Notes: generated by a model from the letters alone, not told the origin. A stretch of DNA of 64,000 nt from Pseudomonas mucoides (GCF_015461845.1 NZ_JACOPW010000007.1:238382-302381), one strand, 5' to 3'. Shown: positions 16,765-25,334, counted from the first letter of the stretch. Program-made: numbers and translations.

Positions 16765-16772
16765 TTATTGTT
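16765..16772 (-). promoter_or_regulatory. Hfq/Crc-type CA motif before the DUF1302 gene
   Basis: AACAATAA on the minus strand fits AAnAAnAA, the Hfq/Crc recognition motif near ribosome sites of catabolic mRNAs in Pseudomonas. It is 22 nt upstream of the start. Confidence 0.4.
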
Positions 16773-16812
16773 TTTATGCTGCCTGTGTGAGTAGGCGACG
16801 TTGCCGCGATGG

Positions 16813-18102
16813 CTATGGCGCCAATCCCGCATCGACATATATCCGGCTGTGCGCACCGAAATGCCCCAGCAGTTTGAACAGCTGTTGGTTCAGAGCCGGA
16901 TGGTCGAAGTCTTCGCGCTGCACCTGGTTACCGGCGCTGAAATCGCGGGTGATCGGGGCGGTCTCCAGCCACTGCCCGATGGCTTCATCAAACGCTGCGG
17001 ATTCGTCGGCGGACTCGGCGCTCACCACTTCGCGCAGGTAGTCGACCGAGTACGGTGGGTAACCGGCGTCCTGTGCAGAGTCCGTGTAAGCGTCGAGCAT
17101 CGGATGTGCCTGGCCGGCGCGCAGCAGGCGCCGAAGCCAGGTCGACTGATACTTTTCCACTTCCGTGTGCCGGGTGGCGACCCGTTCAATGGCGGCATGC
17201 TTGTCGGCATCGAAGCCGGCCAGCGCCTTGCTTTCCAGCAACAGCAGACTCGCGAGCTCGACGCCGGGCAGTGCTTTGGCGTGATAAGGCTGGGTCAGGT
17301 CCTGAACGTGGTGCAGGCCCCAGCCGAGAAAACGATAACCCCAGTAAGGATGGCCGCTGGCAAACGCCAGTCGCGCCAACCCCATGTATTGGTAGGCGCG
17401 CCAGTCCGGCCAGCTGCGCTGAAGAAATCCGGCCGCGGCATACACCACCGCACTTTCATGGAAGAACCCCATATGAAACGGCGCCTGGGAACTGTACGGA
17501 AACCGCGCATCGCCGAAAGGCTGCGGGCCGAAGCCGTACAAGGCGCCCACCTCGCCTGGGTTGTCGTTGAACAGGTTGATGTCGTGGCCGTAATCAGGCT
17601 CCTCGGCGGCGCTGGCCAACACGGCCAGGGGCGCAACTTTTTCTCCGTCCGCCACGCGGATGAAACGCTGGCGATTCCACGGCGACAGGGTCTGTTCAAC
17701 CATGACCTGCTCGGCCTTCAGGTGTTCTCGCTCGGGCAGGTCCTTGCCGGGCATCGGCTGGATAACCATCGCCAGATGAATCCGCGGATTGATCCGCAGC
17801 GCGGTGAGGAAGTCATGGCGCAGATTGTCCCCAGGCATGGCGGGTAATTTCAGGTTGTCGGGGCGCGGCGGGTAGTGGGCGAAGTGCTCACGGGCGAAGC
17901 GTTCCTGTTCGTCCAGCAGCGCAGAAACGGCCGGGTATTGATGCGCGAGAAACTGCTCCAACGGCTCAACCTCGACCTGCGGGGCATCGCGCAAGGCCGG
18001 CAGATCCTGCAACGCCAGGTAGCTGCCGACCGTATGGTTGGACCAGCCCCACGCCATCGGTGCCGTTCCACAAAGCAGCAACAGGAGGAATGTCAGCTTC
18101 AT
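16813..18102 (-). CDS. Secreted phospholipase C/P1 nuclease-like zinc enzyme
   Basis: 429 residues with a signal peptide at 1-18 ending AWG. Cleavage there leaves Trp19 as the mature N-terminus, as in zinc phospholipase C and P1 nuclease, where the Trp1 amino group binds zinc. SNHT and WGLHHVQDLTQPYHA supply the expected His/Asp/His zinc ligands. Whether it cuts phospholipids or nucleic acid is not decided by sequence, but the neighbours (GlpD-like, FGGY kinase, alkylglycerone-phosphate-synthase-like) favour a glycerolipid. An AATAAGAA motif lies just before the start codon. Confidence 0.7.
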   Translation of the reverse strand: MKLTFLLLLLCGTAPMAWGWSNHTVGSYLALQDLPALRDAPQVEVEPLEQFLAHQYPAVSALLDEQERFAREHFAHYPPRPDNLKLPAMPGDNLRHDFLTALRINPRIHLAMVIQPMPGKDLPEREHLKAEQVMVEQTLSPWNRQRFIRVADGEKVAPLAVLASAAEEPDYGHDINLFNDNPGEVGALYGFGPQPFGDARFPYSSQAPFHMGFFHESAVVYAAAGFLQRSWPDWRAYQYMGLARLAFASGHPYWGYRFLGWGLHHVQDLTQPYHAKALPGVELASLLLLESKALAGFDADKHAAIERVATRHTEVEKYQSTWLRRLLRAGQAHPMLDAYTDSAQDAGYPPYSVDYLREVVSAESADESAAFDEAIGQWLETAPITRDFSAGNQVQREDFDHPALNQQLFKLLGHFGAHSRIYVDAGLAP

Positions 18103-18111
18103 TGCTTTTGG

Positions 18112-18119
18112 TTCTTATT
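18112..18119 (-). promoter_or_regulatory. Hfq/Crc-type CA motif before the phospholipase-like gene
   Basis: AATAAGAA fits AAnAAnAA and ends 9 nt before the start, where binding would hinder translation. The same word in the same CAATAAGAACC context precedes the 23334 gene start. Confidence 0.45.
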
Positions 18120-18233
18120 GGATGAGCAGTGGGGTTGAGCCTAACAACCGACCCTGCCCCTGACACTGTCCAATCTCACCAGAAAAGTTCTCCGATAGCG
18201 CCACGCCCCGGTGCAGAAAACACCGAAGATCAT

Positions 18234-18325
18234 TGTGGGAGCGAGCTTGCTCGCGATGCGGGTGTGACAGTCAACATCGATGGTGACTGACGCGCCGCTA
18301 TCGCGAGCAAACTCGCTCCCACAGG
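18234..18325. repeat. REP doublet (inverted pair)
   Basis: TGTGGGAGCGAGCTTGCTCG at 18234 is mirrored by the TCGCGAGCAAACTCGCTCCC block ending near 18325, with about 45 bp between. It lies between the kinase and phospholipase-like genes. Confidence 0.85.
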
Positions 18326-18341
18326 GATTTGAGGTGGTCGG

Positions 18342-19910
18342 CTAAGCGGGGTAACCCGTGATTTTGCGGATGCTCTGGTACAACGGCTTGAGCTGGCGGT
18401 ACATGCGCAGGTAAACCTCTTTGTACAGTCGCTCATAAATCTGCTGCGCCTCGGGTTGCGGCATGAACACTGCCCCCACCCGAGTCATGGCCGCGATCGC
18501 CGTGGGAAAATCCGCGTGCAGACCCAACCCCACCGCGCAGCAAATTGCCGCGCCCAGACCGGACGCCTCATAGACATGCGGACGCTCGGCCGGCAGGCCA
18601 AAAATGTTCGCCGTGAGCTGCATCGCCGCATCACTCTGGGAACCACCACCGGCAACGCGCAAACGCTTGACCGAGATGTTCGAACGTTTCTCGATCTTCT
18701 CCATGCCCTGGCGCAAGGCATACGCCAGCCCCTCGAGGATCGCCCGGTAAATGTGCGCGCGGGTATGCACGTCGCCGAAGCCGATCATCGCGCCCTTGGC
18801 CTCCACTCCCGGCTCACGGATACCCGGCGACCAGTAGGGCTGCAGCATCAACCCCATCGACCCCGGCGGCACAGCGTCGACCAGCGCATCGAAGAGTTGC
18901 TCGGGTTCGATGCCCTGCGCTTTGGCCTGCTGCATTTCCCGCAGGCCGAACTCGTTCTTGAACCAGCTGACCATCCAGTAGCCGCGATAAATCATCACCT
19001 CGCAGTTGTATTGATCCGGCAATGCGGACGGGTAAGGCGGAATCAACGGGACGATTTCCAGGTAGCGCGACCGGGTGCTGGTGATCGTCGCCGTGGTGCC
19101 ATAGGACAGGCACACCGTGTCTGCATCGACGACGCCAGAACCGACGACTTCGCAGGCCTTGTCGGCACCCGCCGCGATCAGCGCAATCCCCTCGGGAATG
19201 CCCGTGTGACGGCTGGCTTCAGCGGTGATGAAACCCAGGGTTTCACCGGGTTTGTGCAGGCTCGGCAACTGCTCGGGCCGCACCGCCAGCGCCTGCCATT
19301 TCCAGTCGCTGGGCGCGGCCCATTTCAGACGTTTGAAATCGAACGGCAAGTAGCCAACGCAACAGCCCACGGAATCGACAAAACGCCCGCACAGGCGATG
19401 AGTCAGAAACCCCGAGAGCAGCAAAAACTTGTCGGTCGCCGCCCAGACTTCAGGCTGGTGGCGGGCGATCCAGTTGGCCTCGGCCTGGGCGCGAAAATAA
19501 TCCACGGTGGCTTGCGCGCCGACCAGTTTGAACAGCCAGCCCCACGGCCCCTTGATCCCGCCTTCGACTTCGCTCTGGCGTTGATCGAGCCAGAGGATCG
19601 CCGGGCGCAACGGCTTGCCTTGGGCGTCGACGTTGATCACCGTACCGCGCTGGGTGGTCAGGGACACGCCGGCAATCTGTGAGCGATCGATACCGGTTTG
19701 CTGCCACACCTGCTGACAGGCCTCGCCCAGTTTCGCCCAGTAATACTCCGGGTCCTGCTCGGCCCAACCGGGTTGAGACGAATAATAGGCCTGCAACTCG
19801 ACCTTGCCTTTGCCCAGCAAATTACCCTGCAGGTCGAAGAGCAACGCGCGCACGCTCTGGGTGCCATTGTCGATGGCCAACAGGTAACGCTTGTTCGGGT
19901 GGTTATCCAT
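18342..19910 (-). CDS. FGGY-family carbohydrate/polyol kinase
   Basis: 522 residues. LLAIDNGTQSVRALLFD is the first phosphate loop, QPGWAEQDPEYYW is typical of glycerol/xylulose kinases, and RVAGGGSQSDAAMQLTA is the C-terminal adenosine-binding signature. It phosphorylates a polyol or sugar; the substrate is not evident and this is not a close GlpK. The start at 19910 has GAGAG before it; an upstream ATG at 19931 is possible. It follows the GlpD-like gene after a REP pair. A kinase followed by a GlpD-type oxidase also occurs in erythritol catabolism (EryA/EryB), which is the main alternative. Confidence 0.8.
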   Translation of the reverse strand: MDNHPNKRYLLAIDNGTQSVRALLFDLQGNLLGKGKVELQAYYSSQPGWAEQDPEYYWAKLGEACQQVWQQTGIDRSQIAGVSLTTQRGTVINVDAQGKPLRPAILWLDQRQSEVEGGIKGPWGWLFKLVGAQATVDYFRAQAEANWIARHQPEVWAATDKFLLLSGFLTHRLCGRFVDSVGCCVGYLPFDFKRLKWAAPSDWKWQALAVRPEQLPSLHKPGETLGFITAEASRHTGIPEGIALIAAGADKACEVVGSGVVDADTVCLSYGTTATITSTRSRYLEIVPLIPPYPSALPDQYNCEVMIYRGYWMVSWFKNEFGLREMQQAKAQGIEPEQLFDALVDAVPPGSMGLMLQPYWSPGIREPGVEAKGAMIGFGDVHTRAHIYRAILEGLAYALRQGMEKIEKRSNISVKRLRVAGGGSQSDAAMQLTANIFGLPAERPHVYEASGLGAAICCAVGLGLHADFPTAIAAMTRVGAVFMPQPEAQQIYERLYKEVYLRMYRQLKPLYQSIRKITGYPA

Positions 19911-19974
19911 GGAGCTCTCTTCAATGGGCATGGGTCGCGCACATTCCTGAATTCTTATTTTCCGTAGCCCGTAG

Positions 19975-20128
19975 CCCTGTAGCAGCTGTCGAGCGCAGCG
20001 AGGCTGCGTTCGAGAACAACGTTCTCGCAATCCCTGCCCCCGAAGTTTTTCTGAAACACCAGGGTGGTGGTTTTGCGACGGCTTTGCCGCCGAACGCAGC
20101 CTCGTTGCGCTCGCCAGCTGCTACAGGG
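19975..20128. repeat. Long inverted REP pair between the GlpD-like and FGGY kinase genes
   Basis: The arm CCCTGTAGCAGCTG at 19975 continues through CGAGCGCAGCGAGGCTGCG to about 20012 and is inverted, nearly perfectly, at 20091-20128. This is a different REP class from the GTGGGAGCGAGC type. It abuts the stop codon of the GlpD-like gene at 20129-20131. Confidence 0.8.
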
Positions 20129-21733
20129 TTACGGGTGCTCAACGCGACTGCCGGGTAAACCGTGGTGGCGTTGCCATAACGCCTGATAGCGCTGCAACTC
20201 CTGCTGCCAACGCTCATCATCCCAACCGAGTCGTGGCTGGCAGAGTTGGCGGATGGCCGCAAAGTATTCCTCGCCACCGCGCGGCAGCAACAGGCCCAGA
20301 CGGGTTCGACGCAGCAGCAAGTCATCCAGGTGCAGCACCATTTCCGTCTCACAGGCAAACGCCAGTTCCGCCCACAAGGTGTCCGTGGCGCCCACGCTGT
20401 CATGACCCAATTCCGCGATCAGTGTCGCCAGCCTCGGCAGGTCACGGCCATGTCGCCCGGCCAGGCGCCGCCACTGGTTGCCACAGAGCCCTGGAATCGC
20501 CAGCGGCGGCACCACGGCAAACACCGGCGCGGCGTCATCATTGAAGGGACGGTCGAGCATGCTCGCGCAGGCCTTGAGCACTTCGATGGCCTGCGGGCGA
20601 AAGGTGGTCAGCTTGCCGCCGGCCAGGGTCACGCAACCCGGCTCCTGCCACAGTACATGCTCGCGGGTTTCATTCGAGGGTTTGCCTTGAGGTTCACCTG
20701 CAGGGCTGCCCACCACCGGGCGCACCCCGGACCAGGTCGACAGCACATCCGCGGCGACTACTTCGGCTTGGGGAAATTGTTGAGTGCAGGCCGCCAGCAG
20801 ATAGTCGAGTTCTTCGGCACTGATACTCGCACTCTGGTCCAGATCGCCCTGATGATCGAGGTCCGTGGTGCCGACGACCGTCGCGCCCTCCCACGGGAAA
20901 ACGAACACCGGGCGACGGTCGCGCTCGTGCAGAAAAGTGAAGGCTTGCGCCACCGGCAGGCGCCAGCCCGGCAGCAATAAATGGCTGCCACGCAACGGGC
21001 GCAACTGACGCGGGGCATCAGGCAGGCGCAAGCGCTCGGCCCAGGCACCGGTGGCCACGGCCAGCACAGCACAATGCAATTGCATCGACGCGCCACCTTC
21101 GCAGTCTTCCACCTGGACCCCGCAAACGCGTCCTTCCTTACGCAGCAATTGCTGCACGCGCACGCCGTTAAGCACCACGGCGCCATCGGCCCGGGCCTCC
21201 CCCAATACGCGCATCACCAAACGGGCGTCATCGGTCAGCGCATCGACAAAACAGGTGCCGCCCAGCAGGTCATGTTCCTTTACCCCCGGCGCCAGATAAC
21301 GCAGTTGTTGCGCGTCATGGAAGCGATGGCTACGCCGTCCCGCCAGCGCGTCATAGATCAACAACAACCCTCCCAGCACTCGCGGTCCGGGAAAGCCGCC
21401 ACGGTAATGCGGCATCATGAAACTCATCGGCTCCACCAGCCCCGGCGCTTCGTCGAGCAGGCGCTGGCGTTCGCGGACCGAATCGCGGGTCAGGCGCCAC
21501 TGACCCTTGGCGATGTACCGCAAACCGCCATGGACCATTTTCGAGGATCGGCTGGAGGTGCCCCAGGCAAAATCGCGTTGCTCCAGCAGCAGGCACCGCC
21601 AGCCACGACGCGCGGCTTCGCGCAGGATACCGGCGCCGCTGATGCCGCCGCCGATGACGATCAGGTCCCAGGTTTCCTCCGCCAGCGTCGGCAGCATTTG
21701 CTGGCGCCACGCGGCGTTCCAGTTCGGGCTCAT
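20129..21733 (-). CDS. GlpD-like FAD-dependent glycerol-3-phosphate dehydrogenase/oxidase
   Basis: 534 residues. DLIVIGGGISGAGILREAARRG is the FAD-binding dinucleotide fold and SSKMVHGGLRYI the GlpD signature; PWEGATVVGTTDLDHQGD is the usual substrate-domain block. The family oxidises sn-glycerol-3-phosphate to dihydroxyacetone phosphate at the membrane. Its place between the alkylglycerone-phosphate-synthase-like gene (5 nt upstream) and an FGGY kinase suggests a related substrate such as an alkyl or other polyol phosphate. The ATG at 21733 with GGAGTG upstream is preferred over a GTG at 21742. Confidence 0.85.
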   Translation of the reverse strand: MSPNWNAAWRQQMLPTLAEETWDLIVIGGGISGAGILREAARRGWRCLLLEQRDFAWGTSSRSSKMVHGGLRYIAKGQWRLTRDSVRERQRLLDEAPGLVEPMSFMMPHYRGGFPGPRVLGGLLLIYDALAGRRSHRFHDAQQLRYLAPGVKEHDLLGGTCFVDALTDDARLVMRVLGEARADGAVVLNGVRVQQLLRKEGRVCGVQVEDCEGGASMQLHCAVLAVATGAWAERLRLPDAPRQLRPLRGSHLLLPGWRLPVAQAFTFLHERDRRPVFVFPWEGATVVGTTDLDHQGDLDQSASISAEELDYLLAACTQQFPQAEVVAADVLSTWSGVRPVVGSPAGEPQGKPSNETREHVLWQEPGCVTLAGGKLTTFRPQAIEVLKACASMLDRPFNDDAAPVFAVVPPLAIPGLCGNQWRRLAGRHGRDLPRLATLIAELGHDSVGATDTLWAELAFACETEMVLHLDDLLLRRTRLGLLLPRGGEEYFAAIRQLCQPRLGWDDERWQQELQRYQALWQRHHGLPGSRVEHP

Positions 21734-21738
21734 GGCCG

Positions 21739-23334
21739 TCACTCCGGCAACAACGTGCCGGGGTTCAGGCGCCCGGCCGGATCAAAATGCCGGCTCAGCG
21801 CCTGCAGGGTGTCCATCGCCAGCACGCCCTTCTCGCGCAGCAGGTACGGCGCGTGGTCCTTGCCCACGCCGTGCTGATGACTGATGGTGCCATGGTTGTC
21901 GACGATGGTCTGACTGGCCGCGTGCTTGAGCGCCTGCCAGCGGGCCAGGGTCGCGGGATAGTCCGCCGCCGGGCGAAACACATAGGTGGTGTAGATGCTC
22001 GAGCCTTCACCGTAGACGTGGGACAGGTGAGTGAACACGTGCACCCGTTCACCTTCAGCCGCCAAGGCGTCGCGCAGGCTGGCTTCAATCAGGGTCAGGA
22101 GGTTGTCGACGTTGCTCCAGTCGGTGGCCGTTTCGAGTGTGTCGACCACATAACCGGCGTTCCACAAGTTCTCGCGCAGGTAGGGAAAACGAAAACGGTT
22201 CTGCGCCCACTTCTTGCCGAGCAAGGTGCCGGTAAACACCCCGCCGAATGCCTTGAGGTGCTGGCGGGCCTGGCTCAGGGACAGCGCATTTTGCCGGCGA
22301 TTACCGGTCACGCCGAACGTCAGCAGGCATTTGCCTTCACCGGCACCGCGCAGCGACAGGTATTTTTCCAGCCAGGCGATCTGCTGCGGATGACCGGCCA
22401 ACGCCAGTTGGGTTTCGGTTTCCACCGCGTTGGACAAGCGCAGCATCGACAGCGGAACCCGCGCCTGGGCCAACTGGCGGATGGCTTGCAGCGCCTTGGT
22501 CCAGCTGGGCAGAAACACACCGTAGAAACGTTCATCGGCGGGCAATGCGCTGACCCGAACCTTGACCTCGGAAATAATCCCGAATCGGCCCTCGCAACCC
22601 AACACCACTTCGCGCAGATCGGGCCCGGCGGCCGAGGCCGGGAACGTGGGGATTTCCAACGGCCCGGCAAAGGTTTCCAGAGTCCCCCCGGCGAACAGTT
22701 GCTCGATACGCCCGTAGCGCAACGATTGTTGGCCACTGGAGCGACTGGCGACCCAACCACCGAGGGTCGACAGCTCCCACGACTGCGGAAAATGCCCCAG
22801 CGTATACCCCCGGGCGCGCAACTGACTTTCCACCTGCGGCCCACTGGCGCCAGGGCCGAAGGTGGCCAGCAAGCTCTGTTCGTCGAGGTCCAGCAGGCGA
22901 TTCATCCGGGCCAGGGACACCGTGACCACGGGCCGTGCGGAATCCGGTGGATTGATATGCCCGGCCACCGAAGTGCCGCCGCCATAAGGAATCAGGCACA
23001 CGTCCTGTTCATGAGCGAGCGCGAGCAATTGGCGGATCTGTTCGGCCGTCTCGGGAAAGGCCACGGCGTCGGGATAATTCCCCAGCGCGCCTTCACGCAA
23101 CGCCAGCCAGTCCGGCAGGCTCTGCCCCCGGGCATGCAGCAAACGATCATGCGATTGCACGCTGTATAAGGCGTGTTCCTGCAACCGCGAGGCGGGCACA
23201 CGGGCCAATGCCGCCTCCAGCGTGGCATCGGGCAGCGCTCGACCGTCTCCCAGCCGCTCGGCGAGAAAACTCGCGCCTTGTGCCGGCAGTTCGACCACCG
23301 TGGTTGCATCTCCCCAGCCGTTCCAGCGTCGCAT
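21739..23334 (-). CDS. Alkylglycerone-phosphate synthase-like FAD enzyme
   Basis: 531 residues of the VAO/PCMH flavoprotein fold. PYGGGTSVAGHINPP binds FAD pyrophosphate, and GGWVASRSSGQQSLRYGRIEQL closely follows the AGPS block with its STRASGMKKNIYGNIEDL pattern. The C-terminal part has PYLRENLW (Arg), SSIYTTYVF (Tyr) and ISHQHGVGKDH, matching the AGPS PYLRD, Tyr and HHHGIGK active-site elements, with one His replaced by Gln. Eukaryotic AGPS swaps the acyl chain of acyl-DHAP for a fatty alcohol, forming the ether bond. Here, with a kinase and a GlpD-like oxidase, a catabolic direction is possible. Glycolate/D-lactate oxidase is the weaker alternative. Confidence 0.8.
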   Translation of the reverse strand: MRRWNGWGDATTVVELPAQGASFLAERLGDGRALPDATLEAALARVPASRLQEHALYSVQSHDRLLHARGQSLPDWLALREGALGNYPDAVAFPETAEQIRQLLALAHEQDVCLIPYGGGTSVAGHINPPDSARPVVTVSLARMNRLLDLDEQSLLATFGPGASGPQVESQLRARGYTLGHFPQSWELSTLGGWVASRSSGQQSLRYGRIEQLFAGGTLETFAGPLEIPTFPASAAGPDLREVVLGCEGRFGIISEVKVRVSALPADERFYGVFLPSWTKALQAIRQLAQARVPLSMLRLSNAVETETQLALAGHPQQIAWLEKYLSLRGAGEGKCLLTFGVTGNRRQNALSLSQARQHLKAFGGVFTGTLLGKKWAQNRFRFPYLRENLWNAGYVVDTLETATDWSNVDNLLTLIEASLRDALAAEGERVHVFTHLSHVYGEGSSIYTTYVFRPAADYPATLARWQALKHAASQTIVDNHGTISHQHGVGKDHAPYLLREKGVLAMDTLQALSRHFDPAGRLNPGTLLPE

Positions 23335-23352
23335 GCGTGTGTCCTTTTGCGG

Positions 23353-23360
23353 TTCTTATT
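23353..23360 (-). promoter_or_regulatory. Hfq/Crc-type CA motif before the AGPS-like gene
   Basis: AATAAGAA fits AAnAAnAA. It lies 18-26 nt before the start, upstream of the AAAAGGAC ribosome site, at the head of the putative operon. Confidence 0.45.
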
Positions 23361-23544
23361 GGTGATATTTCAGGCCCCCATACTAGTCAGCTGCCCGAAA
23401 GTGTCACGGTCGCATCCGGCCAGTTCGAGTAGCCAATTGAGTCAAACGTCGCGCAAGTGTCAGCCATTTACTTTAGCCGTGGTTTCAAATTACCTTTCAG
23501 CGCATTCATCCGCGCACGCGGGCCTTGATCAAAGGAATACGATC

Positions 23545-24561
23545 ATGCAATCCCTGGGCTTCACTTCCGTTCCGCCGCTGCTCAAATACCTGCGTCATGC
23601 CGAACAGCTGGGCATGGCCATCGAGCCTGCGTTGGCGGCGGCCGGGTTGCAGGCGCAGCAGTTGAGTGACAACAGCCTGCGGTTGCCGGGTGAGGCCCAT
23701 GAACGCTTGCTCGATTATTTCTGCGAACACTCGGGCGATCCGCTGTTCGGTCTCAACGCCGCGCATTTTGTGTTGCCCAACTCCTGGAGCGTGCTGGGTT
23801 ACATCACCATGAACTGCGCGACCCTGGGTGATGCCATGAGCCGCATCATGCCGTTCGAGAAACTGGTGGGCGACATGGGCGTCAGCCGCGCCGAAGTGCA
23901 GGACAGCAACGTGCACCTGATCTGGACCTGCCGCTATCAACGCCCGCGCATTCGCCGGCACCTGGTCGAAAACGTGCTCGGTTCCTGGTTGCAATACGCG
24001 CGCTGGATCGCGGATACACAGATGTCACCGGCCGCCGTCTGGCTGGAACATGCACTCCCGGCCGAGGCGACGCTGGCGCAATACGAGCAGTTCTTCGATT
24101 GCCCGGTGCTGTTCGACCAACCTTATTCGGCGCTGATAGTGCCGTTGCCGTATTTGCAGTTGCCGTTGCGCCAGGCCGATGCGCAATTGCTGCGCACCCT
24201 GGAAGAACATGCGCAGGGGTTGATGGCCACACTGGAGGACGCGTCGCTGGAGCAGCGGGTCAAAAGCATCCTGCGTCAGTTGCTCAAGGAAGGCCTGCCA
24301 CGCAAGGAGCAAGTGGCCGAGCATCTCGCCGTGTCGGTGCGCACGCTACAACGCCAGTTGCATCAGGCCGGCACCTCGTACCAGCAAATCCTCGATGACC
24401 TGCGCCAGGAACTGGCCGAGCATTACCTGCTCAACAGCACGCTGCCGATTCAGGACATCGCTCAGTACCTGGGTTTCACCGAACCGCGCTCGTTTCACCG
24501 TACGTTCAAGAGCCGGCGCGGGATGCCGCCCGGCGAGTTTCGGCAGACTTACCGGGTGTGA
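23545..24561 (+). CDS. AraC-family regulator (OruR/ArgR-like, AraC_arabinose-bd type N-terminus)
   Basis: 338 residues. Residues 1-190 match the N-terminal sensor found in OruR-type regulators (LKYLRHAEQLGMAIEPALAA near the start), and the C-terminal 100 residues hold two helix-turn-helix units, with AEHLAVSVRTLQRQLHQAG and IQDIAQYLGFTEPRSFHRTF. It is divergent from the AGPS-like operon, separated by 210 nt, and is its likely activator. AAAGGA precedes the ATG. The inducer would be a product of the lipid or polyol substrate. Confidence 0.85.
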   Translation: MQSLGFTSVPPLLKYLRHAEQLGMAIEPALAAAGLQAQQLSDNSLRLPGEAHERLLDYFCEHSGDPLFGLNAAHFVLPNSWSVLGYITMNCATLGDAMSRIMPFEKLVGDMGVSRAEVQDSNVHLIWTCRYQRPRIRRHLVENVLGSWLQYARWIADTQMSPAAVWLEHALPAEATLAQYEQFFDCPVLFDQPYSALIVPLPYLQLPLRQADAQLLRTLEEHAQGLMATLEDASLEQRVKSILRQLLKEGLPRKEQVAEHLAVSVRTLQRQLHQAGTSYQQILDDLRQELAEHYLLNSTLPIQDIAQYLGFTEPRSFHRTFKSRRGMPPGEFRQTYRV

Positions 24562-24821
24562 CTGCTCGCGAAAGCGTCAGTCGCAACAGCGCAGTAAACG
24601 TCTTTCATTGCACCTGTTTAAAGACACTCGGCGTTACGCGACAACACCCACAGATCCTTGCGCCGCTGCCTACGACTGCGCCAGAATCCGCCGGCTTGTG
24701 CGCTTGGGGGCTGCTCGGTAACGTGGATCGCGTCACTGATTCCCAGTGATCGGGTTTAGCAGCCCGGATAGTTGCCCGGCCGTACAAGTCTCATCCAGTC
24801 AGGCATTTGCCTGCGCTTGAT
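24562..24821. other. Spacer upstream of structured leader copy B
   Basis: No gene is seen. CACTG...CAGTG near 24734-24748 is a small hairpin, and TTAGCAG at 24756-24762 repeats the segment that pairs with the leader element further downstream. Confidence 0.4.
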
Positions 24822-24914
24822 GGTGGCTGTGCGCATGGCACCTTCGGGTGCGCCGGGTTTGGGTGACTACCGGTCTGCTAACTTGCGCACAGCTGCCACC
24901 CTTTCGTTTAGCAG
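24822..24914 (+). ncRNA. Structured leader RNA element, copy B (C4 antisense RNA-like)
   Basis: GGCTGTGCGCA (24825-24835) pairs with TGCGCACAGCT (24884-24894). GCACC-TTCG-GGTGC (24838-24851) is the tetraloop hairpin, and CTGCTAA (24875-24881) is complementary to TTAGCAG (24908-24914), 36 nt before the DUF6124 start. Compared with copy A, the hairpin changes GCATC/GATGC to GCACC/GGTGC and the long-range pair changes CTGTCAA/TTGACAG to CTGCTAA/TTAGCAG, so both helices covary. That supports a functional RNA that can pair with a site ahead of the gene. Confidence 0.65.
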
Positions 24915-24950
24915 CGAGATGGACGCAGCCTTATTAGAGGTTAGTCCCCC

Positions 24951-25301
24951 ATGTTCAAAGTTACGCCAAACCCACCGGACACCGATCCGGCATCCCCCTA
25001 CGAAACACCGGAATCAAAGAAACTCCACGAAGCCGCCGAGCGCGCACTCAATCACTATTTGGGCCCTCCGGCCTCCCACGTCATGACAAAGCCCTACCAA
25101 CCCAATCGCCTCTACATGGCCAACCCGGCGTCCGGCACCGAACCCTTGCTGACCGATGCCTGTGAAACCCTGGGCTCAGCCACCGTCATGCTCAACGACT
25201 TCGCCGCGTTGCTCGAAGGCTCGCACCGCAAAACCGCGCAAGGTATCGCCCAAGTGGTGATGGTGGCGGAAATGGCGGTCAATCAAGTGCTGGATAAATG
25301 A
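24951..25301 (+). CDS. DUF6124 family small protein
   Basis: 116 residues: MFKVTPNPPDTDPASPYETP, then a helical region with KKLHEAAERALNHYL and DACETLGSATVMLNDFAALLEGSHRKTAQGIAQVVMVAEMAVNQVLDK. This is the Pseudomonas-specific DUF6124 pattern, paralogous to the protein at 4728. There is no export signal or catalytic motif. TTAGAGG precedes the ATG. It follows structured leader copy B and ends in a strong terminator. Confidence 0.8.
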   Translation: MFKVTPNPPDTDPASPYETPESKKLHEAAERALNHYLGPPASHVMTKPYQPNRLYMANPASGTEPLLTDACETLGSATVMLNDFAALLEGSHRKTAQGIAQVVMVAEMAVNQVLDK

Positions 25302-25334
25302 GTGCCCACTGACTGATCACTGCTTCCACGAACG

